A stretch of DNA of 64,000 nucleotides from Pseudomonas sp. R5-89-07 (GCF_003851685.1 NZ_CP027727.1:2976001-3040000), one strand, 5' to 3'. Positions 17,081 through 27,046 are shown, counted from the first letter of the stretch. Translations and numbers: made by a program. Notes: generated by a model not told the origin, from the letters alone.

Positions 17081-18238
17081 ATGACACCTTTTGAAGCAGC
17101 TACCCATGCTGATCCTTACGATTATTATGCGGGCCTCAGGCAACAACTGGGTCTGCTATTCGATGCAGATTCTCGTTTATGGATCGCAAGCAGCGCCAAA
17201 GCGGTTGAAGCCATTCTGGAGCATCCAGATTGTCGGGTGCGTCCGCTAGACGAGCCGATTCCGCCTGCCATTGCACAGGGCGCGGCAGGCATGATTTTCG
17301 GTCGTTTGATGCGCATGAATGAGGGCCCGCAGCACCTGTGCCCCAAGAAGGCTATCGCACCCGCCTTGGCTTCTGTAAAGACGCAAAGCATCGCAGCCGT
17401 CGTGTCACGCGTGATCGAGGCCTCCGATAGCCAGGTCGAAAACCCCGATGAGTTGATGTTCACGTTACCCGTTTCTGTCGTTGCGACCTTGTTAGGCCTT
17501 CCATCCAAGCGGCTACGGGACGTAGCGCGGCTTACACGGGACTTTGTGGCCTGCCTGTCACCGTTAAGCGACGCCATTCAACTCGGTGAATCCAATTCTG
17601 CGGCCGCTCGGCTAAGTCAATTATTCAGCGAGCTGCTGGGTACCGACGATGAAAGTGGCTGCTTCTTGAGCCATGTCAGGAGCGGATGCGAAGCCGCCGC
17701 CTGGAGAGATCAAGAGGCATTGATCGCTAACCTGATCGGCCTGTTGTCACAGACCTGCGAAGCCACCGCAGGCCTGATCGGCAATACCCTCGTAGCGCTC
17801 AATCGTAACCCTGATCTGCTTGAACAGTTGGAATCTACGCCAATGCTCGTTGCAGACTTGGTAGAAGAGGTCGCGCGCTACGACGCGCCCGTGCAAAACA
17901 CCCGTCGATTCGTTGCGAAACGATGCACCATCGAGGGTAGCGTTTTGGAGGCGGGCGATACGGTTCTCGTGTTACTCGCTTCAGCGAACAGGGATTCCTG
18001 TGCGAACCCGGACCCCGATAGCTTTTTGCTCAAACGCATTGAGCGGCGCACCTTCAGCTTCGGCACTGGAAGACATGAATGCCCAGGCCAGCAACTTGCA
18101 TTGACGATCGCCTCCGAGGCGATTTCGGTATGGCTACATCGCAAACCAGCCTCGTCTGATCCTCATTATCAGTGGAGCTATTTACCCTCTATCAATAGCC
18201 GTATCCCCAGGTTTTATCTTGATAGTGAAACTCAGTAG
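17081..18238 (+). CDS. Cytochrome P450
   Basis: The 385-residue soluble bacterial P450 has the haem-binding signature FSFGTGRHECPGQQLA with Cys ligand at about residue 334. It also has the ExxR-region helix VEEVARYDAPVQNTRRFV and the NRDSCANPDPDSF stretch. The I-helix reads SQTCEATAGLIGNT in place of the common AGxxT acid-alcohol motif, suggesting a specialised or unusual oxygen-activation site. ATG 17081 follows AGGA at 17069. A GTG at 17063 lies inside the operator-like repeat and is less likely. No ferredoxin or reductase gene is adjacent. Regulation by the divergent ArsR protein is inferred. Confidence 0.87.
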   Translation: MTPFEAATHADPYDYYAGLRQQLGLLFDADSRLWIASSAKAVEAILEHPDCRVRPLDEPIPPAIAQGAAGMIFGRLMRMNEGPQHLCPKKAIAPALASVKTQSIAAVVSRVIEASDSQVENPDELMFTLPVSVVATLLGLPSKRLRDVARLTRDFVACLSPLSDAIQLGESNSAAARLSQLFSELLGTDDESGCFLSHVRSGCEAAAWRDQEALIANLIGLLSQTCEATAGLIGNTLVALNRNPDLLEQLESTPMLVADLVEEVARYDAPVQNTRRFVAKRCTIEGSVLEAGDTVLVLLASANRDSCANPDPDSFLLKRIERRTFSFGTGRHECPGQQLALTIASEAISVWLHRKPASSDPHYQWSYLPSINSRIPRFYLDSETQ

Positions 18239-18300
18239 TGATCGTAGTTATTTGTGAAGCATGGCCGCACGAGGTGTAATCGCCTTGCCTGGCATGACAT

Positions 18301-19212
18301 TCAACGCGTCAGATGGTCCGCCAAGTAGTCGATAAACACCCTGACGCGCAGCGGCAGGTGCCTTTTTTGCGGAAATATCAGGAAAAATGGCCGGGTAGTA
18401 CCACCGTACTCCGTCAGCACCGCTTGCATGGCGCCGCTATCCAACTCTTCCTGAACCGTAAAACGGTACGCCTGCATCAGGCCCGCGCCGCTTTTGGCCA
18501 GGGTTGCCGTGGCGAGGAAATCGCTCTGGCAGGTGTAGTTGCCCGAGGTTTCCAATTCCACTTTCTGGCCGTTGACGTTAAACGCCCATAGCGACCTGCG
18601 CCCGCTGCTGGGCATTTCGAACTGGATGCATTCATGGTCCTTCAGGTCTGCCGGAGTCTGCGGTATACCGGCGTGTTTCAGGTAATCGGGAGTGGCGACC
18701 ACTAACAATTCCGTGTCTTCAAGACGCCTGGCGACCAACCCGGAATCGTCCGGTTGCCGTCCTCTGATGGCGAGGTCGAAACCTTCTTCTATGAAATCGA
18801 TGTTGCGATTGCTTACGTGGACGTCAATTTTGACGTCGGGATATCGCTGGCGAAAGCTCGGCAGCAAAGGCAGCAGCCGGTAGTGCGCATAGGGAGTGGG
18901 CGCGCTGATGCGTATTCGCCCGGACGGTGCATCCTGGGCACCGGTAATTGTCCGTTCAGCCTCTATCAGTTGGGTCAAAGCCTGCTGACATTGCTCATAG
19001 TAGGCGCGGCCGCCTTCCGTCAGGCGCATTTGCCGCGTGGTGCGCACAAACAACACCACGCCCAGGCGCGCCTCCAGCCGTGCGATCGAGCGGCTCACCG
19101 CCGCCGGACTCAAGCCTGCCTTGATGGAGGCTGCGGTGAAGCTGCCACTTTCTGCGGTGAGGCAGAACAACTCGATACTGCCCAGCTGGATGTCATCAAA
19201 ATAGCGGCTCAT
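18301..19212 (-). CDS. LysR-family transcriptional regulator
   Basis: The 303-residue protein has the LysR helix-turn-helix (residues about 5-65: GSIELFCLTAESGSFTAASIKAGLSPAAVSRSIARLEARLG) and a periplasmic-binding-like effector domain ending RVFIDYLADHLTR. ATG 19212 follows AAGGA, and an in-frame ATG at 19227 is an alternative. It is divergent from the SDR gene at 19334, which with the tautomerase gene is its most likely target. Confidence 0.87.
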   Translation of the reverse strand: MSRYFDDIQLGSIELFCLTAESGSFTAASIKAGLSPAAVSRSIARLEARLGVVLFVRTTRQMRLTEGGRAYYEQCQQALTQLIEAERTITGAQDAPSGRIRISAPTPYAHYRLLPLLPSFRQRYPDVKIDVHVSNRNIDFIEEGFDLAIRGRQPDDSGLVARRLEDTELLVVATPDYLKHAGIPQTPADLKDHECIQFEMPSSGRRSLWAFNVNGQKVELETSGNYTCQSDFLATATLAKSGAGLMQAYRFTVQEELDSGAMQAVLTEYGGTTRPFFLIFPQKRHLPLRVRVFIDYLADHLTR

Positions 19213-19333
19213 GACGTCCTTATTCATTACATGGAGTATCAATTGAAGTGCTTTCTACGCCATTTTTCAACGTCGGCTTGTCATTTAGATTGGCGCTTCA
19301 CTCACATTGAATGCCTCAACAGGCGGAGCAATC

Positions 19334-20074
19334 ATGAAAGCAGCACGAACTGTCATCGTCACCGGCGCCTCCAGCGGCCTGGGGTTTGCGATTGCCAAGG
19401 CCTATCTTCAACGTGGCGACAACGTTGTCGGCAACGCTCGCACCCATGCTCGGCTGCAGGAAGCCGCTGCTCGTCTGGGCAACCCGTCCAATTTCGTCCT
19501 TGTGGCAGGCGACATCGCCAAACCGGAAACCGCACAGGCCTTGTTCGATCAGGCGGTGGCTGCTTTCGGCAAAGTCGATATCCTGATCAGTAATGCCGGT
19601 ATCTTCATTCCCAAGCCGATAGGTGAATATACCGACGCCGATGTGGACGCCATGATCAACACTAATCTGAAGGGCTTTTTCTACCCGGCCCAACTGGCGG
19701 CCAGACATATGGCCGCCAACCAAAGCGGTCACATTGTTGCGATTACGGCATCCATAGCCATGCAACCCAATATCAAAGTCCCGGCGCTGTTGCCGGTGCT
19801 GATCAAGGGCGGCCTGAATCATGCGGTGCAAGGGCTCGCCCTTGAGCTGGCGGCGTCGCAGGTGAAAGTCAATGCGGTGGCTCCGGGCATTATTAACACG
19901 CCGATGCACGGCGACAATGAACAGCACCACACTTCACTTAGGGGCATGAGCCCGAGTGGCCGTATCGGGTCGCCTCAGGATGTGGTCGATGCGGTCTTGT
20001 ATCTGACCGATTCCTCGTTCGTCAGCGGCGCGATCCTCCCCGTGGACGGCGGCTCTACTGCCGGAACATGGTGA
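19334..20074 (+). CDS. SDR-family oxidoreductase-like protein lacking catalytic Tyr
   Basis: The 246-residue protein has the classical SDR nucleotide fold: TGASSGLG at residues 10-17, a GDIAKPE acidic turn, SNAG at 86-89 and the C-terminal SSFVSGAILPVDGG. The YxxxK active site reads PVLIK. Ser140 and Lys158 are present, but Pro154 replaces the catalytic Tyr. It may therefore be a non-classical SDR or a catalytically different protein. ATG 19334 follows GGCGGAG. It is divergent from LysR and 19 bp before the tautomerase gene, forming a likely two-gene operon. Confidence 0.83.
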   Translation: MKAARTVIVTGASSGLGFAIAKAYLQRGDNVVGNARTHARLQEAAARLGNPSNFVLVAGDIAKPETAQALFDQAVAAFGKVDILISNAGIFIPKPIGEYTDADVDAMINTNLKGFFYPAQLAARHMAANQSGHIVAITASIAMQPNIKVPALLPVLIKGGLNHAVQGLALELAASQVKVNAVAPGIINTPMHGDNEQHHTSLRGMSPSGRIGSPQDVVDAVLYLTDSSFVSGAILPVDGGSTAGTW

Positions 20075-20093
20075 ACCATAGGAGGGTCGGAAC

Positions 20094-20309
20094 ATGCCAT
20101 ACGTAAACATCAAAGTGACTCAGGAAGGCGTGACCGCTGAGCATAAGCGTCAACTCATCGAGGGTGTCACGACGTTGTTGCACACCGTGCTGAACAAACC
20201 GCCGACATCGACCTTCGTGGTGATTGATGAGGTGCCCACCGACAACTGGGGCGTTGCCGGCGAGACGATCACGGCGCTGCGAGCGAAGGAAAACGCCCCC
20301 AAGCAATAG
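20094..20309 (+). CDS. 4-oxalocrotonate tautomerase-family protein
   Basis: The 71-residue protein begins Met-Pro, exposing the N-terminal catalytic Pro after Met removal. It follows the family pattern PYVNIKVTQEGVTAEHKRQLIEGVT with a mid-chain FVVIDEVPTDNWGVAG. Such proteins form hexamers that tautomerise enol substrates. ATG 20094 follows GGAGGGTCGG. It is coupled to the SDR gene and convergent with phzG. The substrate is unknown. Confidence 0.88.
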   Translation: MPYVNIKVTQEGVTAEHKRQLIEGVTTLLHTVLNKPPTSTFVVIDEVPTDNWGVAGETITALRAKENAPKQ

Positions 20310-20325
20310 CCTTCCAGCAGCGCCT

Positions 20326-20357
20326 GCGTTCGGAGAATGAGTTGGCCGAACGCTTTT
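20326..20357 (+). terminator. Stem-loop between tautomerase gene and phzG
   Basis: GCGTTCGG (20326-20333) pairs with CCGAACGC (20346-20353) around a 12-base loop and is followed by TTTT. This gives a Rho-independent-like terminator for the plus-strand operon, and it lies exactly at the 3' end of phzG on the other strand. Confidence 0.6.
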
Positions 20358-21025
20358 CAGGGCTGCAAACGCCGCACCCTCCATCCCGTATCGCTACAGT
20401 CATAGCGCAACCGCTCATGCAACCGCTCCCGCCCATTGCCCCAGAACTCCAGCGATTCAAGCCGCAACTCGAACACGCAATACCCTTCGGGACGCGGCAG
20501 CGGGCCTTGCACCTCGGCCAATTGCTGGGCAGCGTTGCGCATGGCCTGCACATCCTCTAAATCTTCACTCTGGCGCGACACCGATGACATAGGGTGCGTG
20601 GCATACGGACGCTTGAGCCACGCCTCATCAGCTTTGGCATCCGGCAGGCGCACGGCCTGGCCATTGAGGATGATCTGCTGACTGGTTTCGCGCCAATACA
20701 GCACCCCCGAGGCCCATGGGTTGTGGGCCAGTTCACGGCCTTTCTGGCTGCCGGCATGGGTGCTGAACACCACCCCGGCGTCACTGATCTCGCTGATCAC
20801 CACGATTCGCGTAGAGGGCCGGCCCTGGCGGTCGGCGGTGGCCAGCGCGAGTGCCCTGGGTTCGCGGATACCCACGCGTCGCGCACGCTCCAGCCAGTTG
20901 CGCAGCACGCTCATGGGGTCGGCAGGCAGCGTTTGATATTCGGGAAACGGTGCATCCAGTGTGCCGGTGAGGGATTCCGACAGGCCTTTACCCAACAGCG
21001 GCGTACCCTGTATTGAGCTGTTCAT
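20357..21025 (-). CDS. phzG: PhzG, FMN-dependent phenazine-forming oxidase
   Basis: The 222-residue member of the pyridoxamine-phosphate-oxidase fold shows [41 protein letters not shown] and the C-terminal RLHERLRYD of this family. It oxidises the unstable tricyclic intermediates to phenazine-1-carboxylic acid and related products. ATG 21025 overlaps the phzF stop by four bases. It is the last gene of the phz operon. No phzH, phzM, phzO or phzS follows, so phenazine-1-carboxylate is the expected end product encoded here. Confidence 0.95.
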   Translation of the reverse strand: MNSSIQGTPLLGKGLSESLTGTLDAPFPEYQTLPADPMSVLRNWLERARRVGIREPRALALATADRQGRPSTRIVVISEISDAGVVFSTHAGSQKGRELAHNPWASGVLYWRETSQQIILNGQAVRLPDAKADEAWLKRPYATHPMSSVSRQSEDLEDVQAMRNAAQQLAEVQGPLPRPEGYCVFELRLESLEFWGNGRERLHERLRYDCSDTGWRVRRLQP

Positions 21026-21858
21026 AGCACGATGCTCCCGCGTCCGAACGTGACGCCATGACCTGAGACCTCGACGCGCGTCAGGTGCTCGGCGCGGCCC
21101 TCGGCCTTGGCGAACATCAGTGACGGGCGACCTATTTCCACGCCTTGCAAAATCTCCACGGGCTGGCCGAACGCTATCTGGCCATGGCGCGCCAGATGGA
21201 TCGCCAATGGCCCGGCAGCCGAGCCTGTGGCCGCATCCTCGACCACGCCGTAGGCCGGGGAGAACATCCGGCTGCGCCAATGCCGTCCTGCGCCGGCAAA
21301 ACAATTGATCGCCATGTCGTGGAAGTTCGACAGTGCACGGTGGTCGGGGTGCAGGGCCGACAAGGCTTCAATGCTCGGCAGGCCGACGAACACATGGCGC
21401 GGGCCGTTGTGATAGATCTCGATGGGAAAGGTCGAGTCACTGATGCCAAGGGCCTCGAGCAATTGCGCGTCGCGGCCCAGGGCTGTCCAGGTCGGGATCG
21501 GCTGGTCCATGCTGGCGGCAATCACGCTGCCGTTCTGGCGCTCGAGCTCAAAGGCGATGGTGCCCATTCGGGTTTCCAGATACAGCCGGTGGTTGTCGGT
21601 GTGCGCACCCAGGGCAATGGCCGTCCCGAGCAACGGGTGCCCGGCGAAGGGGAGTTCGTTGACAGGGGTGAAAATCCGGATCAGCGCATCCCCACCGTTA
21701 CGTGGCTTGAGCACGAAGGTGGTCTCCGAGAGGTTCATCTCTCGGGCGATGCGTTGCATTTGCGCGGGCGGCAAATCATCGGCGTCAAAAAACACCGCGA
21801 CCGGGTTGCCTTCCAGCGGGACGCTGGCAAAGGCGTCGATGATGACGTAGTGGTGCAT
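21022..21858 (-). CDS. phzF: PhzF, trans-2,3-dihydro-3-hydroxyanthranilate isomerase
   Basis: The 278-residue protein has the diaminopimelate-epimerase-like fold. The catalytic E45 (NLSETTF), H74 (FAGHPL) and D208 ([10 protein letters not shown]) fall at exactly the positions known for P. fluorescens PhzF. It isomerises DHHA to the aminoketone that dimerises into the phenazine skeleton. ATG 21858 lies three bases after the phzE stop, and its 3' end overlaps phzG by four bases. Confidence 0.97.
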   Translation of the reverse strand: MHHYVIIDAFASVPLEGNPVAVFFDADDLPPAQMQRIAREMNLSETTFVLKPRNGGDALIRIFTPVNELPFAGHPLLGTAIALGAHTDNHRLYLETRMGTIAFELERQNGSVIAASMDQPIPTWTALGRDAQLLEALGISDSTFPIEIYHNGPRHVFVGLPSIEALSALHPDHRALSNFHDMAINCFAGAGRHWRSRMFSPAYGVVEDAATGSAAGPLAIHLARHGQIAFGQPVEILQGVEIGRPSLMFAKAEGRAEHLTRVEVSGHGVTFGRGSIVL

Positions 21859-21860
21859 GG

Positions 21861-23774
21861 TTATCTCCCGGCCGCCGAAACGGTGCTGTCGACAGGTGCG
21901 TGGATAAGGGCGTGGCGCAGCAAGTCGGCGATGATGCGTGGGCCCTCCTGGGTCAGCAGCGACTCGGCATGAAACTGCATGGAGGCAAACGACGGCCCAC
22001 GCAGGGCATGGACTTCGCCGGTCTCGCTGTCGCGACTGATCTCGACGCTGCCGATGCCGTCGATGTCCAGGTGGTCACTTGAGCTGCGGGCCGCGAACGT
22101 ATTGTAGAAACCCACCCGTTCGGCATTGCCGAACAGGTCGATCTGTTTTTGCACGCCCTGGTTGGGAATGGCCTTGCGTTGCAGTTCCAGGCCCAGGCAC
22201 AGGCTCAGCACCTGATGGCTCAGGCACACCGCGAGGAACGGTCGCTGCTGGCTGAGCAAGGAACGGATGGCCACGTGCAGGTGGTTGATTTTCGGTAGAT
22301 GCACGTCGCTCGGGTTGCCAGGCCCAGGGCCCATGATCACCAGGTCGTAACCGTCAAAGCTGTACTCGTCGCTGAAGCTGCGCACCGTCACCACCAGGCC
22401 CAGGGCCCGCAGCTGCTTGGCGATCATCGAGGTGAAGGTGTCTTCGGCGTCGACGATCAGCACCTGGCGCCCGCTGAAGTCGGCCTGGGTCTGTTGCCGC
22501 TGCTGGCTGTTCATCAACCAGAAATCCGAGACGTAGGCATTGCGGCTGGCCAATGCCGCGCGTACCTGCAGGTGGTTGCCGAAGCGCGAGGGCGCCTGGT
22601 TTTTCAGCGCGGCGATCAGGCCCGCGGCCTTGGCCCGGCTTTCGGCGGCTTCGGTCATCGGCTCGGAGTGCCGCACGATGGTCGAACCCACGCTGATGCG
22701 CACCTGCCCGCTGTTATCGATGTCGGCGGTGCGAATCAGGATCGCCGAGTCCAGGGAACGTCCGCCCTTGCCGTCGCTGCCGATCAGTGCAGCCATACCG
22801 CTGTAGTACGCCCGTCCTTGCGGCTCATAGCGCCGGATCACTCGGCAGGCGCTTTCCAGCGGGCTGCCGGTGACCGTCGGGGCGAACAGGGTTTCATGCA
22901 GGATTTCGCGCACATCGCGACGGGTCTTGCCTTCGATGAAGTATTCGGTATGGGCCAAATGGGTCATTTCCTTAAGGTAAGGACCTAGGACGTGACCGCC
23001 GTCTTCGCAAATGCGCGCCATCATTTTCAGTTCTTCATCGACCACCATGTACAGCTCATCGGCCTCCTTGCGGTCGGCCAGAAAATCCATGACTTCGCTC
23101 AAGCTGGGGCCCGCGGGTGGGTAGCGGTAAGTGCCGCTGATGGGGTTCATGACCGCGATTCCATCTTTGACGCTGATGTGGCGCTCGGGGGATGCGCCGA
23201 CGAAGGTGCGGTTGCCGGTATGGATGATGAAGGTCCAATAAACGCCTTTTTCTCGCTCCAGCAGGTGACGAAAGAACGACAGCGCACTGGCCGGGCCGTA
23301 CTCGCTGATTTCCGCTAGAAAGGTGCGCTTGATCACGAAGTTGGCACCTTCCCCGGAGCCGATTTCGTTGGCGATCACTTGGCTGACGATCTCGGCATAG
23401 CGGGCGTCGCTGAGGTCGAAGCGTTCGTTGTTCAATTGGATCGGAACGTTGGGCAGCAGCGCCAGCAACTGCTCGATGCCGATGGATTGCTGCTCGGTAA
23501 TCTTCATCGCCAACAGCGGCGACTGATCGTCCAGCGCCTCGAAACCGCGTTCGGCAATCTGGCGATAGGGAATCAGCGTCAGTACATCCAGGCGAGGTGC
23601 ACCGATCGAGGGCGCAGGCAAGTCGATGTCGGCCAGCAGTCGTGGCTCCGACATCTCGCCCATCAGCACATTCAGCAGCCCGGGGCCGCTGGATTCCGGA
23701 CGATACAACAGGGCAAACGGTTCGGGCACCGGTTGCAGAATGCGTTCCATCAGGCGGGCGGCGGCTTGGTTCAT
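21861..23774 (-). CDS. phzE: PhzE, 2-amino-2-desoxyisochorismate synthase
   Basis: The 637-residue fusion has an N-terminal chorismate-binding (anthranilate synthase I-like) domain with [23 protein letters not shown] and [13 protein letters not shown]-terminal glutamine amidotransferase domain follows, with GPGPGNPSD and [11 protein letters not shown], which carries the nucleophilic Cys. It converts chorismate to ADIC, the committed step towards phenazines. ATG 23774 overlaps the phzD stop by four bases. An upstream extension of the frame runs through phzD and is not used. Confidence 0.97.
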   Translation of the reverse strand: MNQAAARLMERILQPVPEPFALLYRPESSGPGLLNVLMGEMSEPRLLADIDLPAPSIGAPRLDVLTLIPYRQIAERGFEALDDQSPLLAMKITEQQSIGIEQLLALLPNVPIQLNNERFDLSDARYAEIVSQVIANEIGSGEGANFVIKRTFLAEISEYGPASALSFFRHLLEREKGVYWTFIIHTGNRTFVGASPERHISVKDGIAVMNPISGTYRYPPAGPSLSEVMDFLADRKEADELYMVVDEELKMMARICEDGGHVLGPYLKEMTHLAHTEYFIEGKTRRDVREILHETLFAPTVTGSPLESACRVIRRYEPQGRAYYSGMAALIGSDGKGGRSLDSAILIRTADIDNSGQVRISVGSTIVRHSEPMTEAAESRAKAAGLIAALKNQAPSRFGNHLQVRAALASRNAYVSDFWLMNSQQRQQTQADFSGRQVLIVDAEDTFTSMIAKQLRALGLVVTVRSFSDEYSFDGYDLVIMGPGPGNPSDVHLPKINHLHVAIRSLLSQQRPFLAVCLSHQVLSLCLGLELQRKAIPNQGVQKQIDLFGNAERVGFYNTFAARSSSDHLDIDGIGSVEISRDSETGEVHALRGPSFASMQFHAESLLTQEGPRIIADLLRHALIHAPVDSTVSAAGR

Positions 23775-24394
23775 AGCACCACCTCGTCGGTAGTGATGAC
23801 CATCGCGCAACGGCTGGCGGCGTATTCCATGGCCATCCAGTGGTGCTCCTTGCTGAAGTCGGCGATAGCGTCGGCAACGAGGAAGGGCTGGATATCGTTG
23901 GAGTACGCATCCACGCTGGAAATCAGCACCCCGACGTGCGCATACACGCCACACAGGATCAATTGATCACGCCCGCTGGCGTGCAGGCGTTGCAGCAAGT
24001 CGGAGTTGAAGAACGCGCTGTAGCGCCACTTGGTCAGCTGCCAGTCACCGGGTTGGGGGGTGAGGGCGTCGACCACTTCGCGGTCGGCCGGGCTGGCCTT
24101 CATGCCTGGGCCCCAGAAATCCTTGAGCAGCCCGCGTTGCTCCTCGTTCATGCTGCCCGGCTGGGCGGTATAGGCCACCGGTACGCCGTTGTCGGCAGCC
24201 CACTGGCGGATGCGTGCAGCATTGCTGATGACTTCATCACGTAGCGCATCCGGCAAGGGCCGCAGGAAGTAACGCTGCATGTCATGCACCAACAGCACGG
24301 CGCGCTTGGGGTCAATGTGCCATTGCGCGAGGTTAGAGGGCAGGTCGCGGGCAGTCGGCAGCGTGTAAGGGACAATCGATGGGATGCCGGTCAT
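23771..24394 (-). CDS. phzD: PhzD, isochorismatase-family ADIC hydrolase
   Basis: The 207-residue cytoplasmic enzyme hydrolyses the enolpyruvyl ether of ADIC to DHHA. D38 (LVHDMQ) and K122 (TKWRYSAF) sit at the catalytic positions described for PhzD. The place of the cysteine found in nucleophile-type relatives lies in [14 protein letters not shown], which has Gly-Val-Tyr-Ala instead. Start ATG 24394 is 15 bp after the phzC stop. Confidence 0.96.
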   Translation of the reverse strand: MTGIPSIVPYTLPTARDLPSNLAQWHIDPKRAVLLVHDMQRYFLRPLPDALRDEVISNAARIRQWAADNGVPVAYTAQPGSMNEEQRGLLKDFWGPGMKASPADREVVDALTPQPGDWQLTKWRYSAFFNSDLLQRLHASGRDQLILCGVYAHVGVLISSVDAYSNDIQPFLVADAIADFSKEHHWMAMEYAASRCAMVITTDEVVL

Positions 24395-24409
24395 GGCGAC
24401 AAACTCCAG

Positions 24410-25612
24410 TCAAAGGGAGGCAAGGGGGGAGGAGGGCAGGGTTTTCCAGGCCATCACCGCAGTAATGGCTTGCCAGGGGTTCAAGCGCGGGTCGCACAGG
24501 CTTTTATAATGGCTGGCCACCTGGCTCAGGCCGGCGGCATCGGAGGCGCACTCGCTGACGTCATCGGGCGTGGTTTCCAGGTGCAGGCCGGCGGCCACGC
24601 CACCGGCCGAGATCACGGCATGCTTGAAGGCGGCGATTTCTTCGGTGATGGTCTGCACCATGCGGGTCTTGTTGCCGCAGGGCGCGACGATGGTGTTGCC
24701 ATGCATCGGGTCGCTGAGCCAGATGATCTTGTGGCCGGCCTGGCGCACTGCTTCAACCAGCGGGGGCAGGCGGTCTGCAACTTTGTGGGCACCCATGCGG
24801 GCAATCAGGGTCAACCGGCCGGGTTCGCGCCTGGGGTCCAGGCGCTCGCACAGGCTCAGTAACTGATCCTGGGTGATGTCCGGGCCGATCTTGCAGGCCA
24901 CCGGGTTGAGTACTTCGCTGAGCAGCGCCACATGAGCGCCCGTCAACTGGCGGGTCCGTTCGCCAATCCACGGCCAGTGGGTCGAGCCGAGAAATATCCG
25001 GCCCTGTTCGTCCTGGCGCACTTGCGGCAGTTCGTAGTCGAGCACCAGCATCTCGTGGCTGGTCCAGGCAGGCGAGCCGGTGAGTTGCTCCTTGCCGGCC
25101 GGTTCTTTCCATCCCAGGTGCCGCATGATGTCCTGCGCGGCGCGATAGCCTCGAACCAGGCGTTGCGCATCATGCTGGCGATGGCCGGGGACCGCCTCGC
25201 GGCCGTTGACCATGTCGCCGCGATACACCGGCAACTCGACATCGCCGACGCGTTCGCTGTGGTTGGAGCGAGGCTTGGCAAACTGCCCGGCAATCCGCCC
25301 CACGCGCACCACCGGTTGCTCGGTCACCAGCCGGAACGCCCCGGCCAGGATGTCCAGCACCGCGGCTTTGCGGGGCACATGCTCGGGAGCGCTTTCATCC
25401 ATGTCCTCGGCGCAGTCACCGCACTGGATGATCATCGCTTCACCCGCCGCGACCCTGGCCAGGGTGGCACGCAAAACCAGAATGTCTTCGACGCGAATCA
25501 ATGACGCGCTGTCCCTGAGGTAGGCCTGCGCGTCATGCAGTTGTGAGGGTTCGCTCCATTGAGGCTGCTGGAACGCTTCACAATTTAGAACCCGTTTCAG
25601 TAAGTCTTCCAT
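24410..25612 (-). CDS. phzC: PhzC, type II DAHP synthase
   Basis: The 400-residue plant-like (class II) 3-deoxy-D-arabino-heptulosonate-7-phosphate synthase feeds carbon into the shikimate pathway. Family motifs include [48 protein letters not shown] and [11 protein letters not shown]. It is shorter than housekeeping class II enzymes, which usually exceed 440 residues. That fits the loss of feedback-control elements in phenazine operons. It is third in the operon, 23 bp after phzB. Confidence 0.96.
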   Translation of the reverse strand: MEDLLKRVLNCEAFQQPQWSEPSQLHDAQAYLRDSASLIRVEDILVLRATLARVAAGEAMIIQCGDCAEDMDESAPEHVPRKAAVLDILAGAFRLVTEQPVVRVGRIAGQFAKPRSNHSERVGDVELPVYRGDMVNGREAVPGHRQHDAQRLVRGYRAAQDIMRHLGWKEPAGKEQLTGSPAWTSHEMLVLDYELPQVRQDEQGRIFLGSTHWPWIGERTRQLTGAHVALLSEVLNPVACKIGPDITQDQLLSLCERLDPRREPGRLTLIARMGAHKVADRLPPLVEAVRQAGHKIIWLSDPMHGNTIVAPCGNKTRMVQTITEEIAAFKHAVISAGGVAAGLHLETTPDDVSECASDAAGLSQVASHYKSLCDPRLNPWQAITAVMAWKTLPSSPLASL

Positions 25613-25635
25613 GATGCGATCACTCTCTCGAAGGA

Positions 25636-26124
25636 TTAGGCAGGAATGCCTTCACGCTTGACAGACGGCACCGGAATACCCAGGGCGCGCAGTTGTTGAA
25701 ACACGTTCATGAATTCACGATTGCGCTTTACTTTGCCGTCTTCCAGCTCGAAGGAGTGCAGGAAGTGGTTCTCGTAATAACCTTCGGGGTAACCCGGAAA
25801 GAGAATCTTGCCGTGGCCATCGCACTCGACCCACATATGGTTGGGGTCATCGGTTTCAAATACCTTGACGTTGTACCATTCCCAATCCGGAAAGCACTTG
25901 AGAGACCAAACAGCATGTTCGGCCAATTTGGCTTTGCCACTGATTACAATGGGGGCACCGGTGTCGGTGGTCCACAACCCGCCTGAACCGTCTTCGGTGA
26001 ATAGTTCATGACGACGCAGGCGGTCCTGGCCTTTGGTACGCATGTATTGTTCGACCGTGGCGCGGTTCTTGCGACGTAGTTCAGTAGCAGGCGTGGTGAG
26101 TTGTTGGGCGGCGTTAGTAGGCAT
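25636..26124 (-). CDS. phzB: PhzB, ketosteroid isomerase-like dimerisation enzyme
   Basis: The 162-residue NTF2-fold protein accelerates condensation of two aminoketone molecules to the phenazine precursor. The active-site residues H70 and S74 (AEHAVWSL) and E137 (NREFMN) are present, corresponding to the catalytic His/Ser/Glu of PhzA/B enzymes. ATG 26124 begins after phzA with a 25-bp gap. The open frame to 26172 is not needed. It is about two-thirds identical by eye to PhzA. Confidence 0.96.
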   Translation of the reverse strand: MPTNAAQQLTTPATELRRKNRATVEQYMRTKGQDRLRRHELFTEDGSGGLWTTDTGAPIVISGKAKLAEHAVWSLKCFPDWEWYNVKVFETDDPNHMWVECDGHGKILFPGYPEGYYENHFLHSFELEDGKVKRNREFMNVFQQLRALGIPVPSVKREGIPA

Positions 26125-26149
26125 GCTCAATCTCCAATGAATAAAGGGT

Positions 26150-26641
26150 TTATGAGGCGGGGATACCTTCACGCTTGATGCGTGGAACCGGAATGCCCAA
26201 GGCGCGAAGTTGTTCGAAGGGGTTCATGAATTCACGGTTCTGCGTGATCTTGCCGTTATCCAGTTCGAAGGAATGGATGTAATGGTTTTCGCAATAACCC
26301 TCCGGGTAACCGGGAACCCGGGCTTTACCGCGGCCATCACTTTCCACCCAGAAATGGTTGGGATTGTCGGTTTCAAACACCCGGACGTTGTGCCATTGCC
26401 AGTCTGGAAAGCATTTTTCCAGCCACACGCCGAGGGCTGCGAGTTTTGCGTGGCCTTTAAATACAACGGGTTCACCGGTTTCGGTGTTCCAGGAGCCGCC
26501 ACTGCCGTCTTGCGTGAACAGCTCATGCCGCCGCAGGCGATCTTTGCCATTGGTGCGCATGTACTGTTCAACAGTGGCCCGGTTTTTTCGGCGAAGTTCA
26601 AGCTGGTCATTAAAGCCGACAGGGGAATGCGAAGCGGGCAT
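26150..26641 (-). CDS. phzA: PhzA, degenerate PhzB paralogue
   Basis: The 163-residue NTF2-fold protein arose by tandem duplication with phzB. The PhzB active-site His and Ser are replaced here by Leu (L70 and L74 in AALGVWLEK), while the Glu in NREFMN remains. That is the known Pseudomonas pattern in which PhzA has lost much of its catalysis. ATG 26641 follows GGAGAACAC. It is first in the operon and about 115 nt from the predicted transcription start behind a PhzR box. Confidence 0.95.
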   Translation of the reverse strand: MPASHSPVGFNDQLELRRKNRATVEQYMRTNGKDRLRRHELFTQDGSGGSWNTETGEPVVFKGHAKLAALGVWLEKCFPDWQWHNVRVFETDNPNHFWVESDGRGKARVPGYPEGYCENHYIHSFELDNGKITQNREFMNPFEQLRALGIPVPRIKREGIPAS

Positions 26642-26714
26642 GGGCAGTGTTCTCCTTAACTGGATTGGACTTTTTAAAAATCAAGTAAATATTTAGTTAA
26701 TTGCACGGGGCGGA

Positions 26715-26732
26715 AGTTAAACTTGTTTAACT
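26715..26732. promoter_or_regulatory. 18-bp perfect palindrome in the phzA leader
   Basis: AGTTAAAC-TT-GTTTAACT is a perfect inverted repeat located downstream of the predicted phzA -10 (26765-26770) and so within the transcribed leader. It differs from the PhzR box and could be an operator for another regulator or an RNA hairpin. Confidence 0.45.
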
Positions 26733-26764
26733 ATTTACCTGCTTGACGGTTCTGAGCGGTGTTG

Positions 26765-26770
26765 TTTATA
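26765..26770 (-). promoter_or_regulatory. Predicted -10 of the phzA promoter
   Basis: On the reverse strand the sequence reads TATAAA, 23 bp after the PhzR box, with TTCCAA at -35 position spaced 18 bp. This is the arrangement of a LuxR-type activated promoter and would start transcription near 26757. Confidence 0.6.
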
Positions 26771-26793
26771 CACCCGCATTTCTTGGACTTGGA

Positions 26794-26811
26794 ACTACCA
26801 GATCTTGTAGT
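26794..26811. promoter_or_regulatory. phz box (PhzR binding site) for phzA
   Basis: The reverse strand reads ACTACAAGATCTGGTAGT, which matches the phz box recalled upstream of phzA in P. synxantha 2-79. One mismatch breaks perfect symmetry. It should bind PhzR with its acyl-homoserine lactone and activate phzABCDEFG. Confidence 0.88.
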
Positions 26812-27046
26812 GGCTCGAAGAGGAGTGGAGGAGGGCTGCGATTCGTCGGATGAGTTATTGCATTGTCATGAATGCACTGGTTCATTCGTCGCTTCGGAAA
26901 CAGTGGCCTATGGCTAGTTAGTTGAGTTAGACATAAAAAATCTTGCGCTAGTGCGAAGCAATCTATGACAGTTGAGTTTTGTGTGTTGACAGGCGTTCAG
27001 GTTGGTTTAGTCTCACGACTTCTTTGGAGCGTCATGGGTGTTCAAA

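Larger units (their letters stand above)
26642..27046. other. Divergent phzA-phzR intergenic region
   Basis: This 405-bp AT-rich space contains the PhzR box and -10 for phzA, an 18-bp palindrome in the phzA leader, and the phzR promoter. A 13-base out-of-frame ATG (27034) with GGAG lies just before the phzR start. I see no further gene. Confidence 0.6.
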
